From: Alcanivorax sp. REN37
GTDB lineage: Bacteria; Pseudomonadota; Gammaproteobacteria; Pseudomonadales; Alcanivoracaceae
DNA length: 64,000 nt
Assembly (NCBI RefSeq): GCF_041102775.1
Contig: NZ_JBGCUO010000001.1
Location: 496,001 to 560,000 of the forward strand
Reading direction: 5' to 3'
The translations under genes and the position numbers were made by a program. The notes beneath the pieces were generated by a model, which was not told the origin of the DNA, did not search any database, and saw only the letters and a list, made by a program, of their open reading frames with translations. Each line of letters begins with the position of its first letter. The first letter of the stretch is position 1. Of this stretch, positions 9,179 to 21,751 are shown piece by piece.

Positions 9179-9958
9179 TCAGCCCGCCAGAGCTTTGCGT
9201 GCTTTCTCCACATTTTCGCGCAGATGTCCCGGATTCAGAGTGCCGGCAATGATGCTGGTGACCCCGGCAGTGCCGAGCACCAGATCTAGGCTGGCTTGCA
9301 CCGGGTCGCATACATCCGCCGGCAGATGTCCGCTGGCAAACGCTTTCTTGATCAAAATGCCCTTGTTGGCGCGAGCAGCGGCATCGATCACCGGGCGCTC
9401 ATCCTCGTAGCCGAGGTGGTAGGTGACCATGGCCACATCACCGTGCTCCAGCGCGGCCAGACCACCGGCCACTGTCTTAGTGGACATGCCCACCGCACGT
9501 ACCAGGCCGTCGCGCTTAAGCTGTTGCAGCGTATCCAGTGCTTCTAAACAGTCCAGATCGTTGCCGTCGGAATGCACCAGCACCAGATCAAGATAGTCCG
9601 TGCCCAGACGCATCAGGCTGCGTTCCACGCTGCGCCGGGTATGGGCTGGGGAGAAGTCAAAATGGCTGTCGCCATTTTCAAACTCTTCACCCACTTTCGA
9701 TACGATCACCCACTGCTGACGATTGCTCAGCAGCTGGCCCAGGCGCTCTTCGCTGCGGCCATAGGCGGGTGCGGTGTCGAGCAAGTTGATGCCGAGGTCC
9801 TGTGCCAGCGCTAGCAAATCACGTACAGCGTTATCATCTGGCAACTCAAAAGCTTGTGGATATTTCACCCCTTGATTGCGGCCGATTTTGACGGTGCCGA
9901 GGCCCAGGGCGCTGACCTGCAGGCCGGTGTCGCCCAGCGGGCGGATGAAGTCAGTCAT
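9179..9958 (-). CDS. Aldo/keto reductase
   Basis: A cytosolic NADPH-dependent oxidoreductase of the AKR superfamily (259 residues, TIM barrel). The catalytic tetrad is visible: Asp in LLDTAPAYG with the proton-donor Tyr, Lys in IVSKVGEEF, and His in LVLVHSDG. The C-terminal cofactor-binding part (IIAGTLNPGHLREN) fits the family. The ATG at 9958 overlaps the stop of the upstream FAD oxidoreductase gene by 8 bases and has GGAG 6 bases before it, so the two are translationally coupled. The substrate is unknown; the partner suggests a small shared redox pathway. Confidence 0.85.
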   Translation of the reverse strand: MTDFIRPLGDTGLQVSALGLGTVKIGRNQGVKYPQAFELPDDNAVRDLLALAQDLGINLLDTAPAYGRSEERLGQLLSNRQQWVIVSKVGEEFENGDSHFDFSPAHTRRSVERSLMRLGTDYLDLVLVHSDGNDLDCLEALDTLQQLKRDGLVRAVGMSTKTVAGGLAALEHGDVAMVTYHLGYEDERPVIDAAARANKGILIKKAFASGHLPADVCDPVQASLDLVLGTAGVTSIIAGTLNPGHLRENVEKARKALAG

Positions 9959-11177
9959 GCCGGTCTCCAAAAGCAGTCATCCAAGGTGCGCGGCCGGGGT
10001 GGGCGCGAGGCAGATCGTCCGGCAGCGTCGGCTGCGGGTGCTGCGGCACAAAGCCCTGCGCTGACAGCAGCGCGGCGACGCGATCGCCGAGGTCCGGCGC
10101 CAATGTCAGTTTGGTGGGCCACGCCACGATCAGGTTCTGCTGGGCTTCGGCAAAGGCATTGTCGGGCTTGGCGAGGCTGCCTTGCCGCGGTTCGGCGCGC
10201 TCGACGGCGGTGGTCGCCCACTCGGCGGTGCTGAAATCCAACCACGGGAACAGCGTTGCCAACTCCTGGCGCGCATCAGCCAGCAACGCCTCGGCGGACA
10301 GGCCCACGCCGCGCTCGGCCAGATCGCCACCGAGATACCAGACCATGCGCCCATCCGGCAGCGGATGGGAGGTGACAGTCAGGCGTGGCTTGTTGCTGGC
10401 GCCGATGCAATGGGCATATAGCGGCAGCGGCTGTGCGTGCGCGACCATAACCATTTGCAGTGGCCGCAGCTGAGTGTCCGGCAGCGGCGACAGGCCCGCG
10501 CGGCGGGCATCATCCAGCAGTGCCGCATTGCCGGCACCGGCGGCCAGAATCGCGCGGCGCGGTTGCAGGGTAACGCCGGGCAGGGTGATCGCCGCCAGTC
10601 CCTGTTCATGCCAATGCAGTTGATCGGCGCTGACCTGAACCTGCAGACAGTGCGGTTGAATCGGTGCTGCAAGGGTGCTGACCAGGCTGTCGGTGTCCAC
10701 CACTAGATCATCCAAGCGGTACACCGCGCCGCGGAAACGGCGGTCCTGTAGTGCCGCGGGGTAGTCAGCAAACGCCAGTTTATCGATGCGGCCACGCAAC
10801 ATGCGGCTGGCAAAGAAAGTGGTAAAGCGTGAGGCCAGCGAGCCGGCCGACCACAGGTGCTGGGTTTGCGACAACACGCTGACGCCGCGCAGGTCCACTT
10901 CGCCCTCGCCGGCCAACAGCTGTCGCCAGCGGTCGGGCATGCCGGCGATCGCTTCGGACTCGCTCGACAGGGCGCCGCCGAGCGCATATTTCAGACCGCC
11001 GTGGATGATCCCTTGGCTGTGCAGGGTCTGCACTTCGCCCAGCTCCCGCGCTTCCAGCAGCACGCAGGAATAGCCGGCGCGATGCAGGCGGTTGGCCAGC
11101 CACAGGCCGCTGATGCCGCCGCCAATAACGGCCACATCCACGGGCAGAGAGAGGGTGTCGGAGCGGGAGTCGGACAT
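9951..11177 (-). CDS. FAD-dependent oxidoreductase (DAO family)
   Basis: A 408-residue flavoprotein of the D-amino-acid oxidase/glycerol-3-phosphate dehydrogenase-like fold. The dinucleotide-binding motif VIGGGISGLWLANRL is near the N-terminus, followed by LLEARELG. A second FAD-contact segment, RAILAAGAGNAALL, lies mid-protein. There is no signal peptide. The start is the ATG at 11177 with AAGGA 6 bases upstream, although the frame stays open to 11291. It heads a two-gene operon with the aldo/keto reductase and diverges from waaA. I do not recognise a specific substrate. Confidence 0.8.
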   Translation of the reverse strand: MSDSRSDTLSLPVDVAVIGGGISGLWLANRLHRAGYSCVLLEARELGEVQTLHSQGIIHGGLKYALGGALSSESEAIAGMPDRWRQLLAGEGEVDLRGVSVLSQTQHLWSAGSLASRFTTFFASRMLRGRIDKLAFADYPAALQDRRFRGAVYRLDDLVVDTDSLVSTLAAPIQPHCLQVQVSADQLHWHEQGLAAITLPGVTLQPRRAILAAGAGNAALLDDARRAGLSPLPDTQLRPLQMVMVAHAQPLPLYAHCIGASNKPRLTVTSHPLPDGRMVWYLGGDLAERGVGLSAEALLADARQELATLFPWLDFSTAEWATTAVERAEPRQGSLAKPDNAFAEAQQNLIVAWPTKLTLAPDLGDRVAALLSAQGFVPQHPQPTLPDDLPRAHPGRAPWMTAFGDRHD

Positions 11178-11230
11178 GGACAATCCTTGATCATCGGCAG
11201 AAGGCGCGGGTCGGGCCAGCGCGGGCGCTA

Positions 11231-11239
11231 TGGTAGCAT
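11231..11239 (+). promoter_or_regulatory. Candidate extended -10 promoter of waaA
   Basis: TGGTAGCAT has the layout of an extended -10 element and lies 50 bases before the waaA ATG. No good -35 is visible. The assignment is by eye and tentative. Confidence 0.3.
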
Positions 11240-11289
11240 AGGCCCCCTTTGCGGCGAGCAGCGCTGCCCCTTCGGCGACGGAATCGAAC

Positions 11290-12555
11290 ATGGCTTTGTG
11301 GCTTTACAGCGCCCTCTGGTATGCCCTTACCCCCCTGCTTTTTGTACGCCTGTGGTGGCGTGGCCGGCGTGCACCGGCTTACCGTGGCCGGTGGCGCGAG
11401 CGTCTTGCGCGCGGGCTCGGCCAACGTAGTCGGCGCAGCGTCTGGATCCACGCCGTCTCCGTGGGCGAAACCTTGGCCGCTGCGCCGATGATCCGAGTGC
11501 TGTTGGAGCGCCATCCGCAGACACCGCTGGTGGTCACCACCACCACACCCACCGGTTCCGACCAGGTGCGTGCGCTGTTCGGCGATCGTGTGCACCACGT
11601 TTATTGCCCTTGGGATACGCCGTCGGCCATGGGGCGCTTCATGGATGCGTTCGATCCACAGTTGATTCTGATCCTCGAGACCGAGCTGTGGCCGAATCTG
11701 GCGGCGGTGGCCGCTAAACGCGGTATTCCGCTGTGGTTGGTAAACGGCCGTCTGTCGGCGCGCAGCGCGCGCGGTTATGGGCGGGTGTCGGCGCTGGTGC
11801 GGCCGATGCTGCAATGCTTTACCGGGCTGATGGTGCAAACCGCGGTGGAAGCCGAACGCTTTGCGGCCTTGGGCGCGCGGCCGGAGCAACTTCAGGTCAC
11901 CGGCTCGGTGAAGTTCGATATCGACCTCGGCACAGCAAGGCAGCAGGCTGCCGCGGCGCTGCGTGCTGAAATTGGCGCGCGGCCGGTGTGGCTGGCGGCC
12001 AGCACCCACCCCGGCGAGGATGCGCCGATCCTTGCTGCCCACCAGCAGCTGCGGCAAACGCAGCCACAGGCGTTGCTGATTCTGGTGCCGCGCCATCCAG
12101 AGCGGTTTGACGAGGTGGCCGGACAGGTGCGTGACAGCGGGTTGACGTTGGCGCGTCGCAGTCAGCAGCAGGCGATCATCGCTGATACGGCGGTTTACCT
12201 CGGCGACACTATGGGCGAGCTGCTAATGCTGGTCGGTGCGGCGGCGGTCACGCTGGTGGCCGGTTCACTGGTGCCACGGGGCGGCCACAACCTGCTGGAG
12301 CCGGCCGCCTGGGGGCAGCCGGTATTGAGCGGGCCGCATCGTTTCAACTTCGAGCATATTGCTGCCCTGCTGGAGCAAGCCGGTGCGCTGAAAACCGTGA
12401 CCGACGCTGACAGTCTCGCCGCCACTCTGGTGGAGCTGTTCAACTGCCCGGCGCTGCGCGAGGCGCTGGGGGCGGCCGCCCAAGCGGTGGTGGCGGAACA
12501 CGCGGGTGCTTTGGAGCGAGTGTTGGAGACAGTGGAGCGTGACTGGCCGCGCTGA
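11290..12555 (+). CDS. waaA: 3-deoxy-D-manno-octulosonic acid transferase
   Basis: WaaA (KdtA) attaches Kdo from CMP-Kdo to lipid IVA at the cytoplasmic face of the inner membrane, the first step of LPS core assembly. The 421-residue protein starts with a hydrophobic anchor (LYSALWYALTPLLFV). It then shows the GT-30 signature SVWIHAVSVGET with the catalytic base at Glu60, ETELWPN, and in the second GT-B domain GSLVPRGGHNLLEPA, which binds the nucleotide sugar. Length is normal. It complements hldE upstream, so this part of the window covers several LPS core steps. Confidence 0.95.
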   Translation: MALWLYSALWYALTPLLFVRLWWRGRRAPAYRGRWRERLARGLGQRSRRSVWIHAVSVGETLAAAPMIRVLLERHPQTPLVVTTTTPTGSDQVRALFGDRVHHVYCPWDTPSAMGRFMDAFDPQLILILETELWPNLAAVAAKRGIPLWLVNGRLSARSARGYGRVSALVRPMLQCFTGLMVQTAVEAERFAALGARPEQLQVTGSVKFDIDLGTARQQAAAALRAEIGARPVWLAASTHPGEDAPILAAHQQLRQTQPQALLILVPRHPERFDEVAGQVRDSGLTLARRSQQQAIIADTAVYLGDTMGELLMLVGAAAVTLVAGSLVPRGGHNLLEPAAWGQPVLSGPHRFNFEHIAALLEQAGALKTVTDADSLAATLVELFNCPALREALGAAAQAVVAEHAGALERVLETVERDWPR

Positions 12556-12592
12556 CGGTTGGGTCGTTGGGTTAACGGGGCAGCGGGGCGGT

Positions 12593-12648
12593 GAAGCAAC
12601 AAACCGCCGAAGCACCGAAGCAACGAAGCAACGAAGCAACGGAGCAAC
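12593..12648 (+). repeat. Octamer tandem repeat (GAAGCAAC)
   Basis: Seven consecutive 8-base units: GAAGCAAC, one degenerate AAACCGCC, GAAGCACC, GAAGCAAC three times, then GGAGCAAC. The array is intergenic, 37 bases after the waaA stop. The repeated 8-base period is not a codon multiple. A larger array with the same period but a different unit lies at 57271. Confidence 0.9.
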
Positions 12649-12960
12649 AAGTCCGCGCAGCAGCGGAACCATGAAGCCGTGCCGCCATCAAGCCGCAGCC
12701 TAGCAAGCCACCAGCAGGCGAGGCGTTGCACCGCAGCTGCCGGCAGCCGCTTTTGCTAGCGGTGGGATTGCTTCAGCGATCGCTAAGGCGGCGCTGACTG
12801 AACCGCCTGTAATGCACCTTCCCCGCAGCGCCTCGGCTGCCCCGCTAGCTTGCTTACATCTCCGGCTTGACCTGCTTCCGGCGCTGTTCATCATGAGGCG
12901 GGCGGTCAGGCGGCGGGGTCGTCGGCCGTGCACTGATTCCAATGACAAAGGAGGACCACG
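12649..12960. other. Intergenic stretch before the thioesterase gene
   Basis: No gene is supported. The stretch is GC-rich, has short inverted pieces around 12750-12790 (GCTTCAGCGATCGCTAAGGC), and ends with the strong ribosome site AAAGGAGG of the thioesterase gene. TTGACC near 12867 could be a -35 element, but no acceptable -10 follows. Confidence 0.35.
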
Positions 12961-13455
12961 ATGTCCGACCCAACGCTGGCCTTGCAGGATCGGGCCGCCC
13001 CGGAGGGCACCTGCTACGGTTGTGGCAGCACGCACCCATCCGGTCTGCATATTAAGAGTTACTGGGACGATGCCGGTGAGCAAGTGATCGCACGCATGCC
13101 GTCCAACCCGGAGTTCGTCGGTTGGCCGGGGCTGGTCTACGGCGGCTATATCGCCATGCTGGTGGACTGCCATTCGAACTGGGCCGCCATGGCGTTTCAC
13201 TACCGCGCTGAAGGTCGCGAACCGGGCACGTTGCCAAAAATTGATTGCGTCACCGGCCACTTGGGCGTGAGTTATCGCAAGCCGACACCGATGGGTGTAG
13301 AGCTGACGCTGAAAGCCTGGGTAGAAGGTGAAGTGGCCCGCAAGTCGCGGGTGATATGTGAAGTGTGGGCCGGCGATGTGCTCACGGTCAGTGCCGATTC
13401 GATCTTCGTGCGGGTGGATACTGCCGCACTGGCGCAGCAAGCCGCCAAAGCCTGA
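12961..13455 (+). CDS. PaaI-type hotdog-fold thioesterase
   Basis: A 164-residue hotdog-fold protein, probably hydrolysing an acyl-CoA thioester in the cytosol. The N-terminus carries GTCYGCGSTHPSGLHI, the CxGCG...P.GL signature common in PaaI/YbgC-like thioesterases. The central helix region PGLVYGGYIAMLVD resembles the hotdog HGG-type segment, with Tyr-Gly-Gly here. A very strong AAAGGAGG lies 6 bases before the ATG, indicating efficient translation. It stands alone between an intergenic repeat region and a shared terminator. Its natural acyl substrate is unknown. Confidence 0.8.
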   Translation: MSDPTLALQDRAAPEGTCYGCGSTHPSGLHIKSYWDDAGEQVIARMPSNPEFVGWPGLVYGGYIAMLVDCHSNWAAMAFHYRAEGREPGTLPKIDCVTGHLGVSYRKPTPMGVELTLKAWVEGEVARKSRVICEVWAGDVLTVSADSIFVRVDTAALAQQAAKA

Positions 13456-13496
13456 CCGCTAAGCCGGCAGGGACGCCGCGCTCTGGCGCAGGCAAT

Positions 13497-13524
13497 AAAA
13501 AAGCCACCTTGCGGTGGCTTTTTT
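13497..13524. terminator. Bidirectional intrinsic terminator
   Basis: AAAAAAGCCACC, loop TTGC, GGTGGCTTTTTT. The A run and T run on both sides let it serve both the thioesterase gene (plus strand) and tolC (minus strand), which converge here. Confidence 0.92.
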
Positions 13525-13543
13525 GATGGTGCCAACCGAGCGC

Positions 13544-14914
13544 TTAGGCGTCTTGGTCGTTTACCACATCGTCCAGCGTGACTTCATCGTTGCGTGACAG
13601 CCACTGATCCACCTGCTGCAGATCGTCTTCGCTCAGCACCCCGGCCACAGCTTTCAGCGTCAGGCTCTCGGTGATGTAGTCGTAGCGGGTGGTGGCGTAA
13701 TCGCGCTGCGCGGAGAACAGCGTGCGCTGGGCGTTGAGCACGTCAACGATGTTGCGCGTGCCGACATCGTAACCGGCCTGGGTCGCTTCCAGTGCTGATT
13801 GCGCGGAGCGGATCGCCTGCTCGCGGGCTTTGATGCGCAACGCGTTAGCGTGCACTACGCGGAAGCTGCTCAGTGCCTGTTGGCCCACATCGCGCCAGGT
13901 GCGCTGGTAGGTTTCTTGGCTGGCTTCGTATTGCAGCGCCGCCTGTTTGCGGCGGCTGGCCACGGCACCGCCTTGGAACAGCGGCAGCTTCACTTCCACA
14001 CCGTAAGCGGTATTGCGGGTGTTCGGCGGCGTCGGCTGCAGGGTGTCGTCGTCATCGCGGTAACGCTGGTGCTGGGCAACGAAATCCACCGTCGGGCTGT
14101 GGGCCCAGGCCTGCACGCGTGCGTTGTTCTGCTGCACTTCGCTCTGGTACAGCGCCATCAGCAGTTGCGGGTTGCGGGCGCGGGCCAGTTCCACCCATTC
14201 CTCGGACTTGGCCGGCAGTGGGCCGTCCAGCGGCAGGTCGTCCTGCAGTTTGGCGAGGCTGTCCCAATTGCGGTTGGTCAGCGCCTCCAGACGGTCGCGG
14301 GCGATTTCAAACTGCGCCTCGGCGAGGATGCGGTCGGACTGGGTCAGATCGTATGCGGCCTGTGCTTCGAGCACATCGGTCTGAGCCACCAGACCCACGT
14401 CGTAGCGCTCGCGGGTCTGTTCCAGCTGGCGGCCGATGGCGCGTTCTTGGGCGCGCAAGGTGGTCAGGTCTTCCCAGCCACGCAGCACACCGAAGTACTG
14501 GTTCGACACCCGCAGCAGGAAGTCTTGGCGGGCACTGGCGAAGTTGGCGGCGGCCACGGAAGTGGTGGCTTTCAATTGCTTGTAGCCGTACCAGGCCTGC
14601 GGCTGGAACAGCGGCTGCACCAGCGACAGGGTCAGCGTCTGCGACTCATAGTCGTGATCGCCTTTGGCGCCGGTGCGCACTTCCAGATCATTCTTGAGCC
14701 AGGAGTAGGAGGCGTTGACGTTCGGCAGCAGGGCGGCGCGGCCCTGATTTTCCAACTGCTGGTCGGCTTCCCAAGTGCGCAACGCGGCATTCCACTCTGA
14801 ATCGGCCTGCCAAGCGGCCTCGAGAACCTCCGCCAGGGTGGCGGAGTAGGCAGGCTGCAAAGCGCCGGTGAGCAGCGCTACGCCTGCAGCAATCGCAGTC
14901 TTCAGCTTGAACAT
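13544..14914 (-). CDS. tolC: TolC-family outer membrane efflux/secretion channel
   Basis: A trimeric outer-membrane channel-tunnel subunit for type I secretion and multidrug efflux. The 456-residue protein has a cleavable signal peptide (cut near AYSA, residue 25). Two homologous outer-membrane efflux repeats follow, with long heptad-like helices and typical segments such as RYDVGLVAQTDVLEAQ and its second-half counterpart GYDVGTRNIVDVLNAQ. The acidic C-terminal tail is usual. It diverges from thiC, the arrangement found in Pseudomonas, supporting orthology with tolC. The partner pump is not in this window. Confidence 0.92.
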   Translation of the reverse strand: MFKLKTAIAAGVALLTGALQPAYSATLAEVLEAAWQADSEWNAALRTWEADQQLENQGRAALLPNVNASYSWLKNDLEVRTGAKGDHDYESQTLTLSLVQPLFQPQAWYGYKQLKATTSVAAANFASARQDFLLRVSNQYFGVLRGWEDLTTLRAQERAIGRQLEQTRERYDVGLVAQTDVLEAQAAYDLTQSDRILAEAQFEIARDRLEALTNRNWDSLAKLQDDLPLDGPLPAKSEEWVELARARNPQLLMALYQSEVQQNNARVQAWAHSPTVDFVAQHQRYRDDDDTLQPTPPNTRNTAYGVEVKLPLFQGGAVASRRKQAALQYEASQETYQRTWRDVGQQALSSFRVVHANALRIKAREQAIRSAQSALEATQAGYDVGTRNIVDVLNAQRTLFSAQRDYATTRYDYITESLTLKAVAGVLSEDDLQQVDQWLSRNDEVTLDDVVNDQDA

Positions 14915-15078
14915 CGGTAAGGTTCCCGTTTTTCACGAAGGCCCAATAGTAATGAGAAGCGGCTCGCAATGACACGTTTTTCCGAATCCGGTTCGCAAAC
15001 GGCCCTTAAAGACTGGAAAGGTGTCGGTAAATCCATGAAAAGCACTGGGTTTCCGGGCTTTTTACCGCTGCAGTTCGG

Positions 15079-15108
15079 TTGAGCCGGCGCGCGCCGCTGG
15101 CGTATAGT
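15079..15108 (+). promoter_or_regulatory. Candidate sigma-70 promoter of thiC
   Basis: TTGAGC and TATAGT are separated by 18 bases, the best-spaced -35/-10 pair I see in the window. The resulting leader of about 110 bases lacks a recognisable TPP riboswitch core. Confidence 0.55.
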
Positions 15109-15110
15109 GA

Positions 15111-17081
<1,971 letters not shown>

Positions 17082-17082
17082 T

Positions 17083-17724
17083 ATGAAGGCTCCGGCGCCG
17101 CGCCACACGCTGGGACCACAGGATGTGGAACTGCTGCAGCGCGACACCGCCTTCCAGGGCTTTTTCCGGGTCGATGTATTGACCCTGCGCCACCGCCGTT
17201 TCGACGGCGGCTGGCTTGGCCCGATGACCCGCGAACTGTTCATGCGCCAGCCCGCCGTGGGCGTGTTGGCGTGGGACCCGCACACCGATGAGGTGCTGCT
17301 TGTGGAGCAGTTTCGGGTCGGCGCGCTGGCCGGGCGCGGCACGCCTTGGTGTCTGGAGATCATCGCCGGCATCGTCGACCGGGACGATGAAACACTGGAG
17401 CAGGTGGCGCGCCGGGAGACTGCGGAAGAAGCGGGGCTGGTGCTTGACCAGCTGCTGCCGCTGCCGAGTTACCTGCCTAGCCCCGGCGGCAGTGATGAGC
17501 GGCTGCATTTGTTTTTGGCGCCGGTGAGCTTGGCCGGTGCCGGCGGTGTGTTTGGCGTTGCCAACGAACACGAGGACATCCGTGCGGTGAAGATGCCGCT
17601 GGCCGAAGCCGCCGCGCGGCTGGATGCCGGCGAGATCGATAATGCCGCCAGCATGATCGCGCTGTTGTGGCTGCAGTTGCACCACGTTGCCCTGCGTGCG
17701 CGGTTCTGTGGGAGTAGCGCGTGA
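17083..17724 (+). CDS. nudF: ADP-ribose pyrophosphatase (Nudix)
   Basis: A 213-residue Nudix hydrolase that splits ADP-ribose into AMP and ribose 5-phosphate. The Nudix box reads GIVDRDDETLEQVARRE followed by TAEEAGL. The RExxEExG core is intact, but there are six rather than five residues between the leading Gly and the next Glu. Upstream VLLVEQFRVGA and downstream LPSPGGSDE are typical of the NudF branch. The ATG sits one base after the thiC stop, and the gene overlaps yqiB by 4 bases (GTGA). This order is conserved in related bacteria. Confidence 0.9.
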   Translation: MKAPAPRHTLGPQDVELLQRDTAFQGFFRVDVLTLRHRRFDGGWLGPMTRELFMRQPAVGVLAWDPHTDEVLLVEQFRVGALAGRGTPWCLEIIAGIVDRDDETLEQVARRETAEEAGLVLDQLLPLPSYLPSPGGSDERLHLFLAPVSLAGAGGVFGVANEHEDIRAVKMPLAEAAARLDAGEIDNAASMIALLWLQLHHVALRARFCGSSA

Positions 17725-18212
17725 CTCAGGCCCGTTCACCTCGCGCCCTGCGCCGCTACCGCGTCAATCTGCGTGAGTTGATGACGCAGTGCGAAACCAA
17801 CTATGCCTACTTGACCCGCATTCAGGCGCTGCTCGGCGATGACGACTCCCTGTCGTTGGCGCTCGGCGAGCCGGGCGCTGGCCGGGTCGTGATCCGGGTG
17901 TTGGAGCGCAGTCCCTACACCACCTTGCTGGCGTTGGAGCAAGACCGGCAGCACGCACTGATGCCCAGTGCGCGCTTGGATGTGCGCCTTTACCACGATG
18001 CGCGCAGCGCTGAAGTGGTGGCGGTGGCGCCCTACCGGCAGGTGCCAGCACGGCACGATTATCCCAACAGCGCCATGCATCAGCGCGACGAGAAGTTGCA
18101 GTGGAACCGTTTCCTCAGCGACTGGTTGCGCCATGTGTTGGCGCAGGGTGCGTTGCAGCGTCCGGTGTGGCCGCAGCCACCGGCCGCCTCTGCCGCTGGT
18201 CGGGAAAGCTGA
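17721..18212 (+). CDS. yqiB: DUF1249 protein YqiB
   Basis: A 163-residue soluble protein of the DUF1249 family, function unknown. Family features include YRVNLRELMTQCETNYAYL near the N-terminus and the C-terminal YPNSAMHQRDEKLQWNRFL. Its GTG start overlaps the nudF stop as GTGA, with GGGAG about 7 bases upstream. Position between nudF and cpdA is the same as in E. coli and Pseudomonas, which is the main support for the name. Confidence 0.88.
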   Translation: MTQARSPRALRRYRVNLRELMTQCETNYAYLTRIQALLGDDDSLSLALGEPGAGRVVIRVLERSPYTTLLALEQDRQHALMPSARLDVRLYHDARSAEVVAVAPYRQVPARHDYPNSAMHQRDEKLQWNRFLSDWLRHVLAQGALQRPVWPQPPAASAAGRES

Positions 18213-18270
18213 TACCAACTGTGCGCCGGTCGCTGTGTCGCAGCCGTGGCGTGGTTTATAAGGAACAGCG

Positions 18271-19128
18271 GTGCTTCTGGCACCGGAGCGCAACACCGAA
18301 AGGAGCCGCGACACCGTGATCCCCCCGACCCCTGCACCGCCACTGCGGGTAGTGCAGCTGACCGATTGCCACCTGTTTGCCGATCCCGGCACGCGCCTGC
18401 TGGGTGTTGATACCCAATACAGTCTGGAAATGGTGCTGGCGCGCGTGCGTCGCGAGCAGCCAGATTGTCAGTTGGTGTTGGCCACCGGGGATCTGTCCCA
18501 GGACGGTTCCGAACGCTCCTACCGCCGCTTGATCGACATGATGGCGGCGCTGCCGATGCCGGTGTACTGGCTGGAAGGCAATCATGATATTTCGGCACCG
18601 CTGGTGGCGGCGCTGGATGGCGACTGTTCCCGCCTCAGTCCTTGCGTCACTGAATTAGGCGACTGGACCTTTGTGCTGCTCGACTCCTCGGTGCCGGATG
18701 AAGTGCCCGGCGATTTGTCCGGTGCTGACATGGCGTTTTTGGAGCAGGCGCTCAGCGCTGCTCGCACCGCCCATGTAATGGTGTGTCTGCACCACCATCC
18801 AGTACCAATGGGCAGTGCTTGGCTGGATGCCCAGCAGATTGCTGATCCGCAAGGCTTTTTTGCGCTGCTGCGCCGCTTCCCAGCGGTGCGGGCGGTGGTC
18901 TGGGGCCATGTACACCAGGCGTTTGAAGGCGAGCGCGACGGCATCAAGCTGTACAGCACGCCGTCCACCTGTGTGCAGTTCAAGCCCGGTAGCGCTGATT
19001 TCGCGCTGGACGATTGCGGGCCCGGTTACCGTTGGTTCGACCTGCACGCCGATGGCGCGATCGACAGCGGCGTATCACGGGTGGATGACATCGACTTTGC
19101 ACCGGATCTGACAGTCACCGGCTACTGA
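18271..19128 (+). CDS. cpdA: 3',5'-cyclic-AMP phosphodiesterase
   Basis: CpdA, a calcineurin-like metallophosphoesterase, hydrolyses cAMP and so dampens CRP/Vfr signalling. All metal motifs are present in order: QLTDCH, ATGDLSQDGS, GNHD, CLHHHPVP and WGHVHQ. The start is uncertain. The GTG at 18271 has AAGGA with 6-base spacing, while a GTG at 18316 has AGGAG with 10-base spacing and gives an N-terminus closer to E. coli CpdA; I list the longer form. It lies in the conserved yqiB-cpdA-yqiA-parE series. Confidence 0.93.
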   Translation: MLLAPERNTERSRDTVIPPTPAPPLRVVQLTDCHLFADPGTRLLGVDTQYSLEMVLARVRREQPDCQLVLATGDLSQDGSERSYRRLIDMMAALPMPVYWLEGNHDISAPLVAALDGDCSRLSPCVTELGDWTFVLLDSSVPDEVPGDLSGADMAFLEQALSAARTAHVMVCLHHHPVPMGSAWLDAQQIADPQGFFALLRRFPAVRAVVWGHVHQAFEGERDGIKLYSTPSTCVQFKPGSADFALDDCGPGYRWFDLHADGAIDSGVSRVDDIDFAPDLTVTGY

Positions 19129-19240
19129 CTCCTCGGCACTGAATCCGCGGTCGGCGGTTGCGGCTATACTGGGGCGCGTCGCCGGCCGGCGGCGTGGCGC
19201 GGGAAGCGCCTCCCAGTGGCTGAGTCAGGAGATCGGTCCC

Positions 19241-19825
19241 ATGTCGTCGACCCCTTCACTGTTGTACATCCACGGTTTCCGCAGTTCTCCGGCGTCGCAT
19301 AAAGCGCAGTGCCTGCAACGCTGGTTTGCCGCGCGCGGTGCGGCGGATCGATTGCTGGTGCCGCAGCTGGCGCTGGAGCCGCGCCGCGCCATGGCACAGC
19401 TGGAACAGATCATTGCCGGCGCCGGGCCGGTGGCGTTGGTGGGTTCGTCGCTGGGCGGTTTCTATGCCACCTGGCTGGCCGCCCGCCACGGCGCACCGGC
19501 GGTGCTGATCAATCCGGCAGTGAGACCGTGGCAGCGGCTGGCAGACCAAGTCGGTCCCATCACCCACTACCACAGCGGCGAACCGGACCATTATGACGCT
19601 GCCTGGGTCGACCAGCTGCGCCATTACGACGCCGCCGAGCGGTTGCCGGTGGACAAGCTGCTGGTGATGCTGCAAACCGGTGACGAAACGCTGGACTGGC
19701 AGGATGCCTGGTCGCTGTATGCGGATTGCCATCTCTATAAAGGCCTCGGAGGCAGTCATGGCTTTGATGACTTCGAGGCGTTCATTCCGCTAGTGTTGCA
19801 CTTCTGCGGCATTGGCCTGGCTTGA
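19241..19825 (+). CDS. yqiA: Esterase YqiA
   Basis: A 194-residue alpha/beta-hydrolase of the YqiA/UPF0227 group, reported as an acyl-CoA or short ester hydrolase. The N-terminus LLYIHGFRSSP is typical. The nucleophile elbow is GSSLGG (Ser70), with the acid in TGDETLDW and the histidine in GGSHGF. AGGAG precedes the ATG by 9 bases. A TATACT hexamer at 19165 may be its -10 promoter element, giving it a start independent of cpdA. parE follows 6 bases after the stop. Confidence 0.9.
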   Translation: MSSTPSLLYIHGFRSSPASHKAQCLQRWFAARGAADRLLVPQLALEPRRAMAQLEQIIAGAGPVALVGSSLGGFYATWLAARHGAPAVLINPAVRPWQRLADQVGPITHYHSGEPDHYDAAWVDQLRHYDAAERLPVDKLLVMLQTGDETLDWQDAWSLYADCHLYKGLGGSHGFDDFEAFIPLVLHFCGIGLA

Positions 19826-21721
<1,896 letters not shown>

Positions 21722-21751
21722 GGCACATCTTGGCATCTGGAAGCAGGATTC

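Noticed and set aside
13799..14800. Long plus-strand open frame of 333 codons inside tolC
   Set aside because: It is antisense to a clear TolC protein, rich in His/Gln/Arg as expected from GC-rich antisense codons, with no family features.
17083..17724. nudF as a broken Nudix enzyme because of an extra residue in the Nudix box
   Set aside because: The catalytic RExxEExG core and flanking motifs are intact; a one-residue longer loop is tolerable.
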